Program-made: the position numbers and the translations under genes
The notes under the pieces: generated by a model
What the model was told of the DNA's origin: nothing
The model's database searches: none
Seen by the model: only the letters and a program-made list of their open reading frames with translations
Assembly: GCA_003671255.1 (NCBI GenBank)
Contig: QWPF01000004.1
Coordinates: forward strand, 1-56,689
Reading direction: 5' to 3'
DNA: 56,689 nucleotides
DNA from: Planctomycetota bacterium
GTDB lineage: Bacteria > Planctomycetota > Planctomycetia > Gemmatales > Gemmataceae
Part shown: one piece after another, positions 1 through 8,425 of the stretch
Layout of the letters: each line of letters opens with the position of its first letter
How positions within the stretch are numbered: the stretch's first letter is position 1

Positions 1-946
1 CCGGGAACCAAACTTCGCCCCAGGTAGGCGAATGCCATTTACCTTTATCACTAACGGTAGTGAACTCCAAGGTGCTGGGGGTTTTTTCGGGGTATTTAGG
101 CCAACCAATGGTTCCTTTTGCTAGACCAAGAGTACCTTCAATGCGCCAGCGAATATAAATATCATCGCCCGCACCTTCCTTCGCCGGCCCTGTCCAAACA
201 TCGTCCCAAGAAGAAGCCCGAGTACCCGAATCATATTCAAGAATGTACAAATTAATTCCGTCAGTATGGGGAAATTTAGTACGAGGGTCTTTGGTAGTGC
301 TAGCAAAAACCCGGTGTGGATTGCCCAACCAATAACGAAAAGTATCTAAATGATGAATACTCATAATAAAAGTTGAAAGGGACTTTAGTCCTTGAGCCCA
401 TGGCATCCAATGCGGAATGGCCCGCATTTCTATGGTTGCAAGAACAATATCTCCCAGCTTCCCGGAATTTAAAAGTGTTTTAGCAACCCTAACGGACTGA
501 TCAAACCTCATATTTTGATTCACAGCAAGAGTGATCGAATTTTGATTACAAGCTGCAACCATTTTTCTTGCAGTTTGCAGATCCATTGCCAACGGTTTTT
601 GAGCTAAAATCCCACGCAAATTCTTAGAGCGTTCAATGGCTTTGAATAAGATTTCAGGCTGGGCTTCCGGAGGAACCGCAATATCCAAAATATCAAAGTC
701 GCCATGCTCAAGCATTGCGTCTATTGAATCAAAAACAACAGGAATATTATGGGTTAAGGCAACTTCTTTAGCTTTTTCAGCAGACCTTGAAGAGATGCAA
801 GTAACATTGAATCCAGCACTTTTATAAGCAGGGATCTGGCAATCCTTCATGATAAACCCAGAGCCTATGCATCCAATCTTAAAATCTTTTTTTTGGGGAA
901 GAATCGGGAGTCGAGAATCGACAAGATGTTTTATGAAGTTATCCAC
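1..946 (-). CDS. Gfo/Idh/MocA family NAD(P)-dependent oxidoreductase (3' end cut by window)
   Basis: The visible 315 codons read as a Gfo/Idh/MocA oxidoreductase, a family that oxidises or reduces sugars and related cyclic compounds with NAD(P). A Rossmann start (IGCIGSGFIMKDCQIP) lies about 20 residues in. The family's EKP motif appears as LAQKPLA, which keeps the Lys but replaces Glu by Gln. Further on are VNQNMRFD and an SIHHLDTFRYW stretch typical of the substrate-binding half. I chose the GTG at 946 because AGGA lies about 8 bases upstream and an in-frame TAG lies just before it; the first in-frame ATG is about 33 codons in and would cut the Rossmann fold. It starts 16 bases after ispH, so the two probably share a transcript. 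The substrate is unknown and the C-terminus is outside the window. Confidence 0.85.
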   Translation of the reverse strand, partial: MDNFIKHLVDSRLPILPQKKDFKIGCIGSGFIMKDCQIPAYKSAGFNVTCISSRSAEKAKEVALTHNIPVVFDSIDAMLEHGDFDILDIAVPPEAQPEILFKAIERSKNLRGILAQKPLAMDLQTARKMVAACNQNSITLAVNQNMRFDQSVRVAKTLLNSGKLGDIVLATIEMRAIPHWMPWAQGLKSLSTFIMSIHHLDTFRYWLGNPHRVFASTTKDPRTKFPHTDGINLYILEYDSGTRASSWDDVWTGPAKEGAGDDIYIRWRIEGTLGLAKGTIGWPKYPEKTPSTLEFTTVSDKGKWHSPTWGEVWFP

Positions 947-962
947 ACATGAATCCTATCTA

Positions 963-1904
963 TCAGGAAGTCGAATTTGAAATAACTCTTAGTTCCCTGG
1001 GCAACGGAAACTGGACATGCTCTTCCCTGATGATTCTGTTTTCGACTTGTGCATTATAATTTACCCTAAGCCAATCCACACATTCTTCAACAACATCCTC
1101 AGGAGCACTTGCACCAGCCGTGATTAAAACTTTTTGGGCATTGATAAGCCATTCAGATTTTATTTCTTTTACAGAATCAATTAAATAAGCGGGCTTTCCT
1201 AGGGTTATCGCAAGCTCTGAAAGACGCATGCTGTTGGAACTGTTTTGGCTTCCAAGAACCAGCACAACATCAACTTCAGGAACAATCTCCTTGACTGCTT
1301 CCTGCCTATTTTGAGTTGCGTAGCAAATATCATCCTTGGCAGGGCCTACGATCGTTGGAAATTTTTTCTTCAACACATCAATAATGGCTTGGGCTTCATC
1401 AACACTTAATGTCGTCTGTGTCAGAAAGGCCACTTTAGTATCTTTTGGAAGCTCTAATTTGTTTGCGCTTTCTTCATCTTGCACCAGCACGATATTTTGA
1501 GGCGCTTCACCCATCGTACCCAATACTTCGTCATGGCCTTCATGCCCAATCAAAATTATGGTATAACCCTCGCTTGCAAACTTTACTGCTTCCTTATGCA
1601 CCTTTGTCACCAGCGGGCAGGTCGCATCTATCGCAAGTAAATTTCGCTTCTGAGACTCCAACCTAATGGTTGGCGATACGCCATGCGCACTGTATAAAAC
1701 TGTTGCACCTTCAGGGATATCATCAATCTTATCAACAAAAACAACCCCCCGCTTACTGAAACGCTCGACAACGGGTCGATTGTGAACAATTTCGTGATAT
1801 ACATAAAGAGGCGAGCCAAATTTCTCTAATGCTTTTTCCAGGCTTTCGATAGCCATATTTACACCAGCACAGAATCCCCTCGGATTTGCAAGAATTACTT
1901 TCAT
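963..1904 (-). CDS. ispH: 4-hydroxy-3-methylbut-2-enyl diphosphate reductase (IspH)
   Basis: Last enzyme of the MEP isoprenoid pathway: it reduces HMBPP to IPP and DMAPP with a [4Fe-4S] cluster. The 313-residue protein has all the expected marks: cluster cysteines C12 (RGFCAGV), C96 (DATCPLV) and C194 (DDICYATQNR), substrate-binding H41, H74 and H124, the proton-donor Glu E126 in GHDEV, and the TQTTLS and GSQNSSNS phosphate-binding motifs. Length and residue spacing match the Escherichia coli enzyme closely. A strong Shine-Dalgarno sequence, AGGAGGAG, precedes the ATG. It is the first gene of a probable two-gene unit with the downstream oxidoreductase. Confidence 0.97.
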   Translation of the reverse strand: MKVILANPRGFCAGVNMAIESLEKALEKFGSPLYVYHEIVHNRPVVERFSKRGVVFVDKIDDIPEGATVLYSAHGVSPTIRLESQKRNLLAIDATCPLVTKVHKEAVKFASEGYTIILIGHEGHDEVLGTMGEAPQNIVLVQDEESANKLELPKDTKVAFLTQTTLSVDEAQAIIDVLKKKFPTIVGPAKDDICYATQNRQEAVKEIVPEVDVVLVLGSQNSSNSMRLSELAITLGKPAYLIDSVKEIKSEWLINAQKVLITAGASAPEDVVEECVDWLRVNYNAQVENRIIREEHVQFPLPRELRVISNSTS

Positions 1905-1964
1905 TTAGCTATCTCCTCCTTGTCTATACTAAACATCCTAAAGTATTGTAGCAGAGCAACCAAC

Positions 1965-1996
1965 AAAAAAGCCGCGACTGGAAAACCAATCACGGC
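1965..1996 (-). terminator. Rho-independent terminator after the small secreted protein gene
   Basis: Read on the minus strand, GCCGTGATTGG pairs with CCAGTCGCGGC around a TTTT loop (11 pairs including two G-U), followed by six T. The two G-U pairs form only in minus-strand RNA, which gives the direction. It lies 26 bases past the stop at 2022. Confidence 0.85.
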
Positions 1997-2021
1997 AAAT
2001 CAAATTCAATTGATAAAAGAA

Positions 2022-2351
2022 TCAGTCATACTTAACACCATCTTTTGCCGGTACAATCCACTTTTTTCCTTCTTTTTCAAGCACAACACCTTTAACAGAA
2101 CCTTTGGCAGGACCATTGCAAACCACATCATGATAAGGTTCGGCTTTACCATTATCCTTAAGGTAATAAATGACTACTTTGCCATTTTCTGAAACCTTGA
2201 TGGCATGGCCACAATCAGCAGTTTCGTTAAGGGCACACTTAGAACAATTAATTTCACCTTTAAGGGTAACTTCTTTGGCAGGTTTATCGGCAGCAGAAGA
2301 CAAACCGACGGAAAACATGAAAGCAAAAGCAGCAAGTACAAAATAACGCAT
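2022..2351 (-). CDS. Small secreted Cys-containing protein, function unknown
   Basis: A 109-residue protein with a cleavable signal peptide (MRYFVLAAFAFMFSVGLSSA, then ADKPAKEV). The mature part has a short Cys pattern, INCSKCALNETADCGH, then a beta-rich stretch and a fourth Cys in HDVVCNGPAKG. This could bind a metal or form disulfides. It reminds me of the small planctomycete secreted proteins grouped as DUF6370, but that is memory and not a search. The start at 2351 is preferred over an upstream in-frame start because GGAG sits about 8 bases before this ATG and the signal peptide begins there. It is monocistronic, with its own terminator downstream. Confidence 0.75.
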   Translation of the reverse strand: MRYFVLAAFAFMFSVGLSSAADKPAKEVTLKGEINCSKCALNETADCGHAIKVSENGKVVIYYLKDNGKAEPYHDVVCNGPAKGSVKGVVLEKEGKKWIVPAKDGVKYD

Positions 2352-2455
2352 AACTTTTCTCCAGAGGAAAATAGGGAACAATCGTTAAATATACCATTTA
2401 ATATTTATATTCCACATCAAAGTTTCAAACAAATGATAATTAACCCCTAGAAGTG

Positions 2456-2483
2456 TTGACATCCTAGAAATCGGCCCTATTAT
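2456..2483 (+). promoter_or_regulatory. Sigma-70-type promoter of the arg operon
   Basis: A perfect -35 box TTGACA (2456-2461) and a -10 box TATTAT (2478-2483) are separated by 16 bases. The expected transcript start is near 2490, giving a leader of about 20 bases before argB at 2512. This is the best-formed promoter in the window. No ARG-box-like palindrome is evident. Confidence 0.7.
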
Positions 2484-2511
2484 TACCATTTATTACCTAG
2501 GTTTAACAAAA

Positions 2512-3384
2512 ATGAATGCTCTACATAAAGCTGAGGCATTGATAGAGGCACTGGATTATTTCAGGGCCTTTAGAAAAAAGATTATCGTGGTTAAATTAGG
2601 CGGAAGCATCATGGATGATTCTGATTGCCTAAACAGCACCCTAGCAGACTTAGTTCTCATGGAAACTGCTGGCATGTTTCCTGTTTTGGTACATGGCGGC
2701 GGCAAAGCAATCGACCAAGCAATGGCCAAGCAAGGGCTTCAACCTAAAAAAATTGCTGGCCGTAGAATCACCGACGACGACACACTTGCCATTGTCAGGG
2801 ATGTACTTACCAATGAAACAAATGCTGATATCGTAAGGCGAATCAGAAATCTTGGCGGTAGAGCTATCCCGCTCCACACTGGCGCTATGCAGGTGATGTG
2901 GGGGAAGAAATGGTTGTTGCCTACTGAATCTGGTTTGGTCGATTTAGGGCATGTTGGAGTTGTAGATAAAGTGGACAATAATCTTATTTCGGATTTTATA
3001 AGCGCTGGGGTAATTCCAGTTATACCATCGCTAGCAATTGATGATAAAAATGCATGGCTAAACATTAATGCAGATACTGCGGCTTGCGCTGTAGCGATAA
3101 GTTTGAAAGCTGAGAAGCTTGTTTTTCTTTCTGATACTCCGGGAATACTTCGAGATCGTAAAGACCCCGTATCTTTGATCACCAGCCTTAATCAAAAAGA
3201 TTGCAAAGACTTGATCGAAAAAGGGGTTATTGATGCCGGGATGATTCCAAAGGTTGAAGCTTGCCTTGATAGTTTGCAAAAAGGCGTTGGTAAAACCCAC
3301 ATGATCGATGGCAGGCAGAAACATTCCTTGCTTCTTGAAATATTTACCAAACAAGGCACTGGAACTGAGATTACACTTAGCTAG
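2512..3384 (+). CDS. argB: Acetylglutamate kinase (ArgB)
   Basis: Phosphorylates N-acetylglutamate in the second step of arginine synthesis. The 290-residue amino acid kinase fold shows VVKLGGSIMDD (phosphate-binding Lys and Gly-rich loop), VLVHGGGKAID (substrate loop), GRRITDDDTL, NINADTAACAVA, LVFLSDTPGIL (nucleotide loop) and a C-terminal IDAGMIPKVEAC Lys motif. The extended N-terminal helix before the kinase core is the kind seen in arginine-inhibited hexameric ArgB, so feedback control is possible. The ATG has only a weak upstream Shine-Dalgarno sequence. It is the first gene of argB-argD-argF-rph, 32 bases before argD. Confidence 0.95.
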   Translation: MNALHKAEALIEALDYFRAFRKKIIVVKLGGSIMDDSDCLNSTLADLVLMETAGMFPVLVHGGGKAIDQAMAKQGLQPKKIAGRRITDDDTLAIVRDVLTNETNADIVRRIRNLGGRAIPLHTGAMQVMWGKKWLLPTESGLVDLGHVGVVDKVDNNLISDFISAGVIPVIPSLAIDDKNAWLNINADTAACAVAISLKAEKLVFLSDTPGILRDRKDPVSLITSLNQKDCKDLIEKGVIDAGMIPKVEACLDSLQKGVGKTHMIDGRQKHSLLLEIFTKQGTGTEITLS

Positions 3385-3416
3385 TGTTTAATTAACATTC
3401 AAAGAAAAGGACTACT

Positions 3417-4592
3417 ATGAATTCCAACTTGTTGAACAGTTACAACAAGTATGTAATTGCAAATTACAAAAAGTTTCCTGTTTGCTTGGTCCGAGGCGAA
3501 GGTTCCAGAGTATGGGATGACGAAGGAAATGCGTACCTAGATTTATTTCCTGGCTGGGGATGCGGCTTGCTGGGGCATTGCCCACCTCTTGTCGTTGAAG
3601 CGGTAAAAAATCAAATAGGCAAACTCATACATGTGCCAAATTCATGGTACACAGAACCCCAAGGCATGCTTGCGGAAGCTCTTGCCACCAGAACAGGATG
3701 GGGCGGTCAATGTTTTTTCTGCAATAGCGGAACGGAAGCGAATGAAGCCGCAATTAAAATGGCAAGACTTCATGGCGGGCCCGGAAAATATAAAATCATT
3801 ACTGCGTTAAACAGCTTTCATGGTAGAACTTTTGCGGCTCTTAGTGCCACAGGGCAACCCAAATACCATCAAGGGCTGGAACCAATGTTGCCTGGGTTTT
3901 CTTATGTTCCATTCGGGGACTTAGAAGCCACTGAGCTTGCAATTGATGCAGAAACTTGCGCCATCATGGTTGAACCAATTCAAGGTGAGGGAGGAATCAA
4001 TCTGCCACCTATAGGATACCTTGAAGGGTTGCGCAAGATTTGTGATGAAAACAAGTTAATGCTGATATTTGACGAAGTACAAACGGGAACAGGTCGAACG
4101 GGTAAGTGGTTTGCGCATCAAAATTGGAATGTAATTCCGGATTGTGTTTCGTTGGCCAAAGCATTGGCGGGGGGCGTTGCCTGTGGTGGTTTGATTGCAC
4201 GAGAAGAATTCGCAGCGAAACTTAAACCTGGAACACACGCTGCAACCTTTGGAGGAAACCCCATCGCTTGTGTGGCAGCTCTTGCAACCATAGAAACGAT
4301 AGAGAAAGAAAACCTTCTTGATCGAGCGGTTTCAATAGGTGATCGCTTTAAAACCAAGTTTGAATCGTGGAAGGCAAAATGCTCGCTGATTACTGATATT
4401 AGGATTTCAGGCGCAATGATTGGCCTTGAGCTTTCAGAAGATGCTTCTCATATCGTGCAAAAATGTTTGGAAAAAAAATTACTGATAAACTGCACTCACA
4501 ACACGGTAATCCGTTTGTTACCGGCCCTCAACATAACTGATGCTGAGATTGATGAAGGGTGCGACATACTTGAGAAAATCATTCTTGGATAA
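3417..4592 (+). CDS. argD: Acetylornithine aminotransferase (ArgD)
   Basis: PLP-dependent class III aminotransferase that converts N-acetylglutamate semialdehyde to N-acetylornithine. At 391 residues it is the usual length. Visible motifs are the PLP phosphate loop FFCNSGTEANEAAIK, the FHGRTFAALSATGQ stretch, the PLP-binding Asp in FDEVQTGTGRTG, and the Schiff-base Lys in SLAKALAGG. AAAGGA precedes the ATG. It sits between argB and argF, which supports ArgD over the closely related ornithine or GABA aminotransferases. Confidence 0.94.
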   Translation: MNSNLLNSYNKYVIANYKKFPVCLVRGEGSRVWDDEGNAYLDLFPGWGCGLLGHCPPLVVEAVKNQIGKLIHVPNSWYTEPQGMLAEALATRTGWGGQCFFCNSGTEANEAAIKMARLHGGPGKYKIITALNSFHGRTFAALSATGQPKYHQGLEPMLPGFSYVPFGDLEATELAIDAETCAIMVEPIQGEGGINLPPIGYLEGLRKICDENKLMLIFDEVQTGTGRTGKWFAHQNWNVIPDCVSLAKALAGGVACGGLIAREEFAAKLKPGTHAATFGGNPIACVAALATIETIEKENLLDRAVSIGDRFKTKFESWKAKCSLITDIRISGAMIGLELSEDASHIVQKCLEKKLLINCTHNTVIRLLPALNITDAEIDEGCDILEKIILG

Positions 4593-4633
4593 CCTTTTGT
4601 TGCTGCCAATCTTAGCAGACAATCAAAGTTACA

Positions 4634-5566
4634 ATGGTAACGCAAATGAAGCATTTACTTTCATTACTTGAGTATAACGAATCGGCATTCGTTAAAGTTC
4701 TTGAATTAGCCGAAAAGATAAAGTCAGACTGGACAAAAGGAAAAAGACCAGACCTCCTACCTAGAAAAGTTCTGGGCCTGATCTTTGAAAAACCCTCTCT
4801 ACGAACTAGGGTAAGTTTTGAATCTGCGATGATGCAAATGGGAGGCAATTCCATTTTTCTTGGCACCTCGGATGGCCAGATAGGCGTCCGCGAAACTGTT
4901 GCAGATTTTGCCCGCACAATTTGTCATTATGTTGACGCAGTTGTGCTCAGAACTTTCTCTCATGCAACCGTTGTGGAATTTGCCAAGAATTCCTCCATCC
5001 CTGTAATTAACGGGCTCAGTGATCAATTCCACCCTTGCCAGGCAATTGCAGATATACTCACAATTCGCCAAGCATTTGGTCCAAAACCCGGCAAAACCGT
5101 AGTTTTTGTAGGCGATGGTAATAATGTCTCACGATCTCTTGCGATCGCATGCGCCTTGGTTGGTTACCACTTTATTCTTTCAGGGCCCAAACCTTACCAT
5201 TTCGACAAAGACTTTATTACTTTGTTTTCAAAACGATTTCCCAATGCTGTTTTAAATCAATCCGCCGATGCGAATGATAGTGTCAAAAATGCGGATATCC
5301 TTTACACAGATGTTTGGACCAGCATGGGTCAGGAAAGTGAAAACGAAAAACGAATCAAAAAATTCAAAGACTTCCAGATCAATGATCGTTTATTCAGCAA
5401 AGCTCCAAAACACTGCAAGTTCATGCATTGTCTGCCTGCCCACAGAGGTGAAGAAGTTACGGGTTCTATAATTGATGGCAGGGCAAGTATTGTATTTGAA
5501 CAAGCAGGCAACAGAATGCATGCCCAAAAAGCAATTTTACTCGATATGATTCTTGGTTCAAAATAA
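4634..5566 (+). CDS. argF: Ornithine carbamoyltransferase (ArgF)
   Basis: Makes citrulline from ornithine and carbamoyl phosphate. The carbamoyl-phosphate site is FEKPSLRTRVSFE; the classical STRTR is SLRTR here, a variant that also occurs in acetyl- and succinyl-ornithine transcarbamylases. The ornithine side is of OTC type: HPCQAIADI, DVWTSMGQE and MHCLPAHRGEEV. I therefore keep ornithine as the likely substrate. An in-frame ATG at 4646 is an alternative start and neither has a strong Shine-Dalgarno sequence. It follows argD by 41 bases and precedes rph by 27. Confidence 0.92.
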   Translation: MVTQMKHLLSLLEYNESAFVKVLELAEKIKSDWTKGKRPDLLPRKVLGLIFEKPSLRTRVSFESAMMQMGGNSIFLGTSDGQIGVRETVADFARTICHYVDAVVLRTFSHATVVEFAKNSSIPVINGLSDQFHPCQAIADILTIRQAFGPKPGKTVVFVGDGNNVSRSLAIACALVGYHFILSGPKPYHFDKDFITLFSKRFPNAVLNQSADANDSVKNADILYTDVWTSMGQESENEKRIKKFKDFQINDRLFSKAPKHCKFMHCLPAHRGEEVTGSIIDGRASIVFEQAGNRMHAQKAILLDMILGSK

Positions 5567-5593
5567 CAACTTACTAGGATTAGGACTACCAAC

Positions 5594-6337
5594 ATGCGTA
5601 TTGACGGAAGAAAACCGAATGAACTGAGGCCCTTGCGTTTCAAACGCAATTTCACCAAACAAGCTCCGGGTAGCGTTTTAGTTTCATGCGGAAAAACTAC
5701 CGTCCTTTGCACCTGCACTATTGAGCAATCTGTTCCTCCCTTTTTATTAGGCAAAGGAAAAGGCTGGCTTTCTGCAGAATATTCCATGCTTCCGGGAAGT
5801 ACGGGAAGACGAAAACCTAGAGATCGTGCCGGCAAAGTTGATGGTCGTAGCGTCGAAATCCAAAGACTCATTGGCCGAAGTTTACGAGCTATTGTAAATT
5901 TAGAAAAACTTGGTGAAAGAACTCTTTGGATTGATTGTGATGTTTTAGATGCAGATGGGGGTACAAGAACCGCAAGCATCAATGGCGCTTTTGTTGCCAT
6001 GGTTGATGCATTGCGTTCGCTAGAAAAGAAACCATCTGACAAACCACTTGCCCCTATTAATGAGATTCTAAAAGATAGCATTGCCGCCATTAGCTTGGGC
6101 ATTGTTGATAACAAAGTATTGCTCGACCTTTGCTACGAAGAAGATGCTGGCGCCGAAGTTGATAGCAATCTTGTAATGACAGGTAGCGGCATGTTCATTG
6201 AAGTACAAGCAAGTGGGGAAGAATCAGTATTCGACCAAAAACAGCTTGACAGCATGTTAAAGCTGGGGAAACAGGCAATTGGGGAAATAAAATTAGAGCA
6301 AATGAAGGCGTTAGGAAGCAATTGGCCTCTAGACTAA
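5594..6337 (+). CDS. rph: Ribonuclease PH
   Basis: Phosphorolytic 3'-to-5' exoribonuclease that trims tRNA precursors. The 247-residue protein starts with MRIDGRKPNELRPL, and has SVLVSCGKTTVLCT, the long conserved basic stretch around GSTGRRKPRDRAGKVDGRS, ERTLWIDCDVLDADGGTRTA and DLCYEEDAGAEVDSNLVMTG, all hallmarks of RNase PH and not of PNPase. Length is typical. It is co-transcribed with the arginine genes by spacing. No functional link to arginine is obvious. Confidence 0.95.
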   Translation: MRIDGRKPNELRPLRFKRNFTKQAPGSVLVSCGKTTVLCTCTIEQSVPPFLLGKGKGWLSAEYSMLPGSTGRRKPRDRAGKVDGRSVEIQRLIGRSLRAIVNLEKLGERTLWIDCDVLDADGGTRTASINGAFVAMVDALRSLEKKPSDKPLAPINEILKDSIAAISLGIVDNKVLLDLCYEEDAGAEVDSNLVMTGSGMFIEVQASGEESVFDQKQLDSMLKLGKQAIGEIKLEQMKALGSNWPLD

Positions 6338-6433
6338 TTTAATTTTATTTGTTATGAGACTCTCATCTAATGACTAAAGTTGTGGTTCGGAAAAGCCGGG
6401 CACAAAGTTTTGGTTGATTAAATGGAGGTCAAG

Positions 6434-7408
6434 ATGCGTCTTTTTGCATCCGTAATTTTAAGTGCTTGTATCTTTGTAGTTTCCGGCATTGCCAACACAC
6501 AAACGACAAAAAATGCCTACCCGCTAACAGTTGAAGCAGGAACCTGGCTGATATGCTGTGGAAGTTATTCGGGAATAGATGCCCCGGAATTATCAAAACA
6601 ACTTACAGAAATTCTCAAAACGCGTGATAACCTCACGGCTTACATTTTCAATTATGGTGAAGAAGAAAAGAAAAAACAAATCGCAGACTTTGAAAGACGC
6701 CAAAAGATGAGCCCGGAATTAAGGCAACCCATGAAGTTTACCCGCGTTTCAGAACAATGCGCAGTATTACTGGGTGGTCACAAAGATATTGAAGATGCCC
6801 GTAAAAATCTGGAAAAGATCAAAAAACTTCCAGCTCCAGATTTAAAACTAGAGAATGGAAAAGAAACTGCTGATGTAATTAATATTTATGTTCCAACTGC
6901 AGACAAAAAAGGCGCCGAAATCCGCAGAGAAAGAGTTAACCCTTTCTCAAGGGCTTTCGTTGTAAGAAACCCCCTCATTCCTAACCAAATTATCGCAAAT
7001 AACAAACCTGATCCAGTTCTTAAAACACTCAACGCAGATGAAAAATACAGCCTCCTGAAAAATTCCAAACCCATCACATTAGTGGTTAAAGAATATAATG
7101 GCTCCGCAGTTCTCCAATCAACCAAGCCCATAACTACTTCATTCATGGATAAGTTATTTGGAAGCAGACAAGGGGATATGCTCAGTGCTGCAGCTATGCA
7201 AGCCCACGAAACAGCCAGAGTTCTAAGGAAACTGGAATTTGATGCCTATGTTTTGCATACGCGAACAAGCAGCATTGTAACCGTGGGAGGCTTTGATTCA
7301 CGCGAAGACCCTAATATCGCACGAATCCAAAAAGCCATTACCACACTTAAAATTTCAGCTTTAGACCTTTACACCAGCCCATTACCCATGGAAGTACCAA
7401 AGCTTTAA
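6434..7408 (+). CDS. Secreted protein with SPOR-like repeats, function unknown
   Basis: A 324-residue protein with a signal peptide (MRLFASVILSACIFVVSGIA). The region near residues 30-140 (TWLICCGSYSG...AVLLGGHKDIEDA) and the region near 245-315 (LEFDAYVLHTRTSSIVTVGGF...ARIQKAI) both read like the beta-alpha-beta-beta pattern of SPOR-type domains, each with an aromatic strand followed by an aligned Gly-Gly-Phe or Gly-His turn. This is my reading and not a confirmed hit. Start 6434 is preferred over the in-frame ATG at 6422 because GGAGG lies 7 bases before it. It is 96 bases after rph and ends at a terminator. Confidence 0.75.
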   Translation: MRLFASVILSACIFVVSGIANTQTTKNAYPLTVEAGTWLICCGSYSGIDAPELSKQLTEILKTRDNLTAYIFNYGEEEKKKQIADFERRQKMSPELRQPMKFTRVSEQCAVLLGGHKDIEDARKNLEKIKKLPAPDLKLENGKETADVINIYVPTADKKGAEIRRERVNPFSRAFVVRNPLIPNQIIANNKPDPVLKTLNADEKYSLLKNSKPITLVVKEYNGSAVLQSTKPITTSFMDKLFGSRQGDMLSAAAMQAHETARVLRKLEFDAYVLHTRTSSIVTVGGFDSREDPNIARIQKAITTLKISALDLYTSPLPMEVPKL

Positions 7409-7426
7409 ACACTTCTAAATCATACT

Positions 7427-7681
7427 TTAGCCCGGCTTATTAAGTCGGGCTTTTTTATTTATACCTAAATTATCTTTCACCTTAAACACATCTAAACAAA
7501 GTTCTTCATCCGTATGTGGGCTAGAATGGCATCCATGATTAAATATCGGGATCAAAGTTATTCCTAAAATTAACAAATAAAAAACTGTACTCTCAACAAC
7601 CTTGATTACCATCAGAGCAGCAGGTTGCTTTATTTGAAGCGAGGCTAGAACCCTCTGTTTATTGGATTTGAAAAGCTGCAT
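7427..7681 (-). CDS. Doubtful small membrane protein
   Basis: An 84-codon frame with one plausible membrane segment (VVESTVFYLLILGITLIPIF) followed by a Cys/His-containing tail. Against it: no Shine-Dalgarno sequence is visible at either candidate ATG, and its last codons run into the terminator of the opposite gene. It may be a chance frame in an AT-rich spacer. Confidence 0.2.
   Translation of the reverse strand: MQLFKSNKQRVLASLQIKQPAALMVIKVVESTVFYLLILGITLIPIFNHGCHSSPHTDEELCLDVFKVKDNLGINKKARLNKPG
7429..7457 (+). terminator. Rho-independent terminator closing the arg-rph-SPOR unit
   Basis: AGCCCGGCTT pairs with AAGTCGGGCT (10 pairs, one G-U) around a short AT loop and is followed by T6. 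It starts about 20 bases after the stop at 7408. Confidence 0.85.
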
Positions 7682-7772
7682 GACTTAATCTGCTAAAAAG
7701 AACAAATTACTTAACACTTCTTAAATTAACATAATTAAACTAAACACACCAAATTTTAATAGCCAGACTAAC

Positions 7773-7809
7773 TCAATATATTGAATACTGTATAAGAATA
7801 GATTCAATA
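7773..7809 (+). promoter_or_regulatory. Palindromic promoter-like region before the Nudix-like gene
   Basis: A perfect 12-base palindrome TCAATATATTGA (7773-7784) overlaps an inverted repeat TATTGAAT (7779-7786) / ATTCAATA (7802-7809). A -10-like TATAAG at 7791-7796 lies between the arms. This layout fits an operator over a promoter, but no good -35 box is seen. Confidence 0.35.
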
Positions 7810-7831
7810 AAATTGGCAGGAAAACAGGGCC

Positions 7832-8422
7832 ATGAGCAAAGCAAGTATATTAGTAATAGCAAGAAATCATATTCCAGAACAACTATTAAAACATGGATTT
7901 AACCCTGCATCCGAAAGCATGGTAAAAGCAATGCTCGAAAACCCCCAATTGTTTTTCATGGATAGAGATTTAGCTGAAAACGACCCAAACTATAAACAAT
8001 TGATTCCCTATGTGGTGTTTCAAAGCCCAAAAGGTTTTTTCAACTATCAACGGGGAAAAGCCAGTTCGGAAACCAGGCTACGGCTTCTTCGCTCTCTTGG
8101 AGTTGGAGGACACATCGAAAAAGAAGACGGCGACATAGGGCAAAGCAGTTATTTAAAAGGCCTTTGGCGCGAACTCAATGAAGAAGTAGGAGTTGGCCCC
8201 TCCAACAATATAAAACTTTTAGGCTTTATTAATGACGACTCCAATGATGTGGGTAAGGTACATCTCGGAATCGTTCATTTATACCAAATCGAAACCTCAG
8301 ACTTGGAATCAAAGGAACTAAATTTAACTGATTGCAAATTTTCAAGCATACAGGATATAAAAACCAACGAAGAATCGTTTGAGACATGGTCCCGCCTTAT
8401 GATGCCTTACCTCGACCAATAA
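7832..8422 (+). CDS. Nudix-like hydrolase with a divergent Nudix box
   Basis: A 196-residue protein. The centre reads GVGGHIEKEDGD...LWRELNEEVGV, matching the C-terminal half of a Nudix box (REUxEExGU) used to bind Mg2+ and hydrolyse nucleoside-diphosphate-X compounds. The Glu expected seven residues before the REL is replaced by Ser, so the box is not canonical. The N-terminal 75 residues (ILVIARNHIPEQLL...YVVFQSPKG) form a domain I recognise from phosphoesterase-type Nudix proteins but cannot name. CAGG lies upstream of the ATG. It is monocistronic. Confidence 0.75.
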   Translation: MSKASILVIARNHIPEQLLKHGFNPASESMVKAMLENPQLFFMDRDLAENDPNYKQLIPYVVFQSPKGFFNYQRGKASSETRLRLLRSLGVGGHIEKEDGDIGQSSYLKGLWRELNEEVGVGPSNNIKLLGFINDDSNDVGKVHLGIVHLYQIETSDLESKELNLTDCKFSSIQDIKTNEESFETWSRLMMPYLDQ

Positions 8423-8425
8423 AGA

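Larger units (their letters stand above)
7409..7831. other. Intergenic stretch of 423 bases
   Basis: Holds the terminator at 7429-7457, a doubtful small reading frame on the minus strand (7427-7681), and an AT-rich segment ending in a palindromic region just before the Nudix-like gene (7773-7809). Nothing else is recognisable. Confidence 0.6.

Noticed and set aside
5329-6114. A 261-codon minus-strand frame
   Set aside because: It lies over the end of argF and most of rph, both of which are clear on the plus strand.
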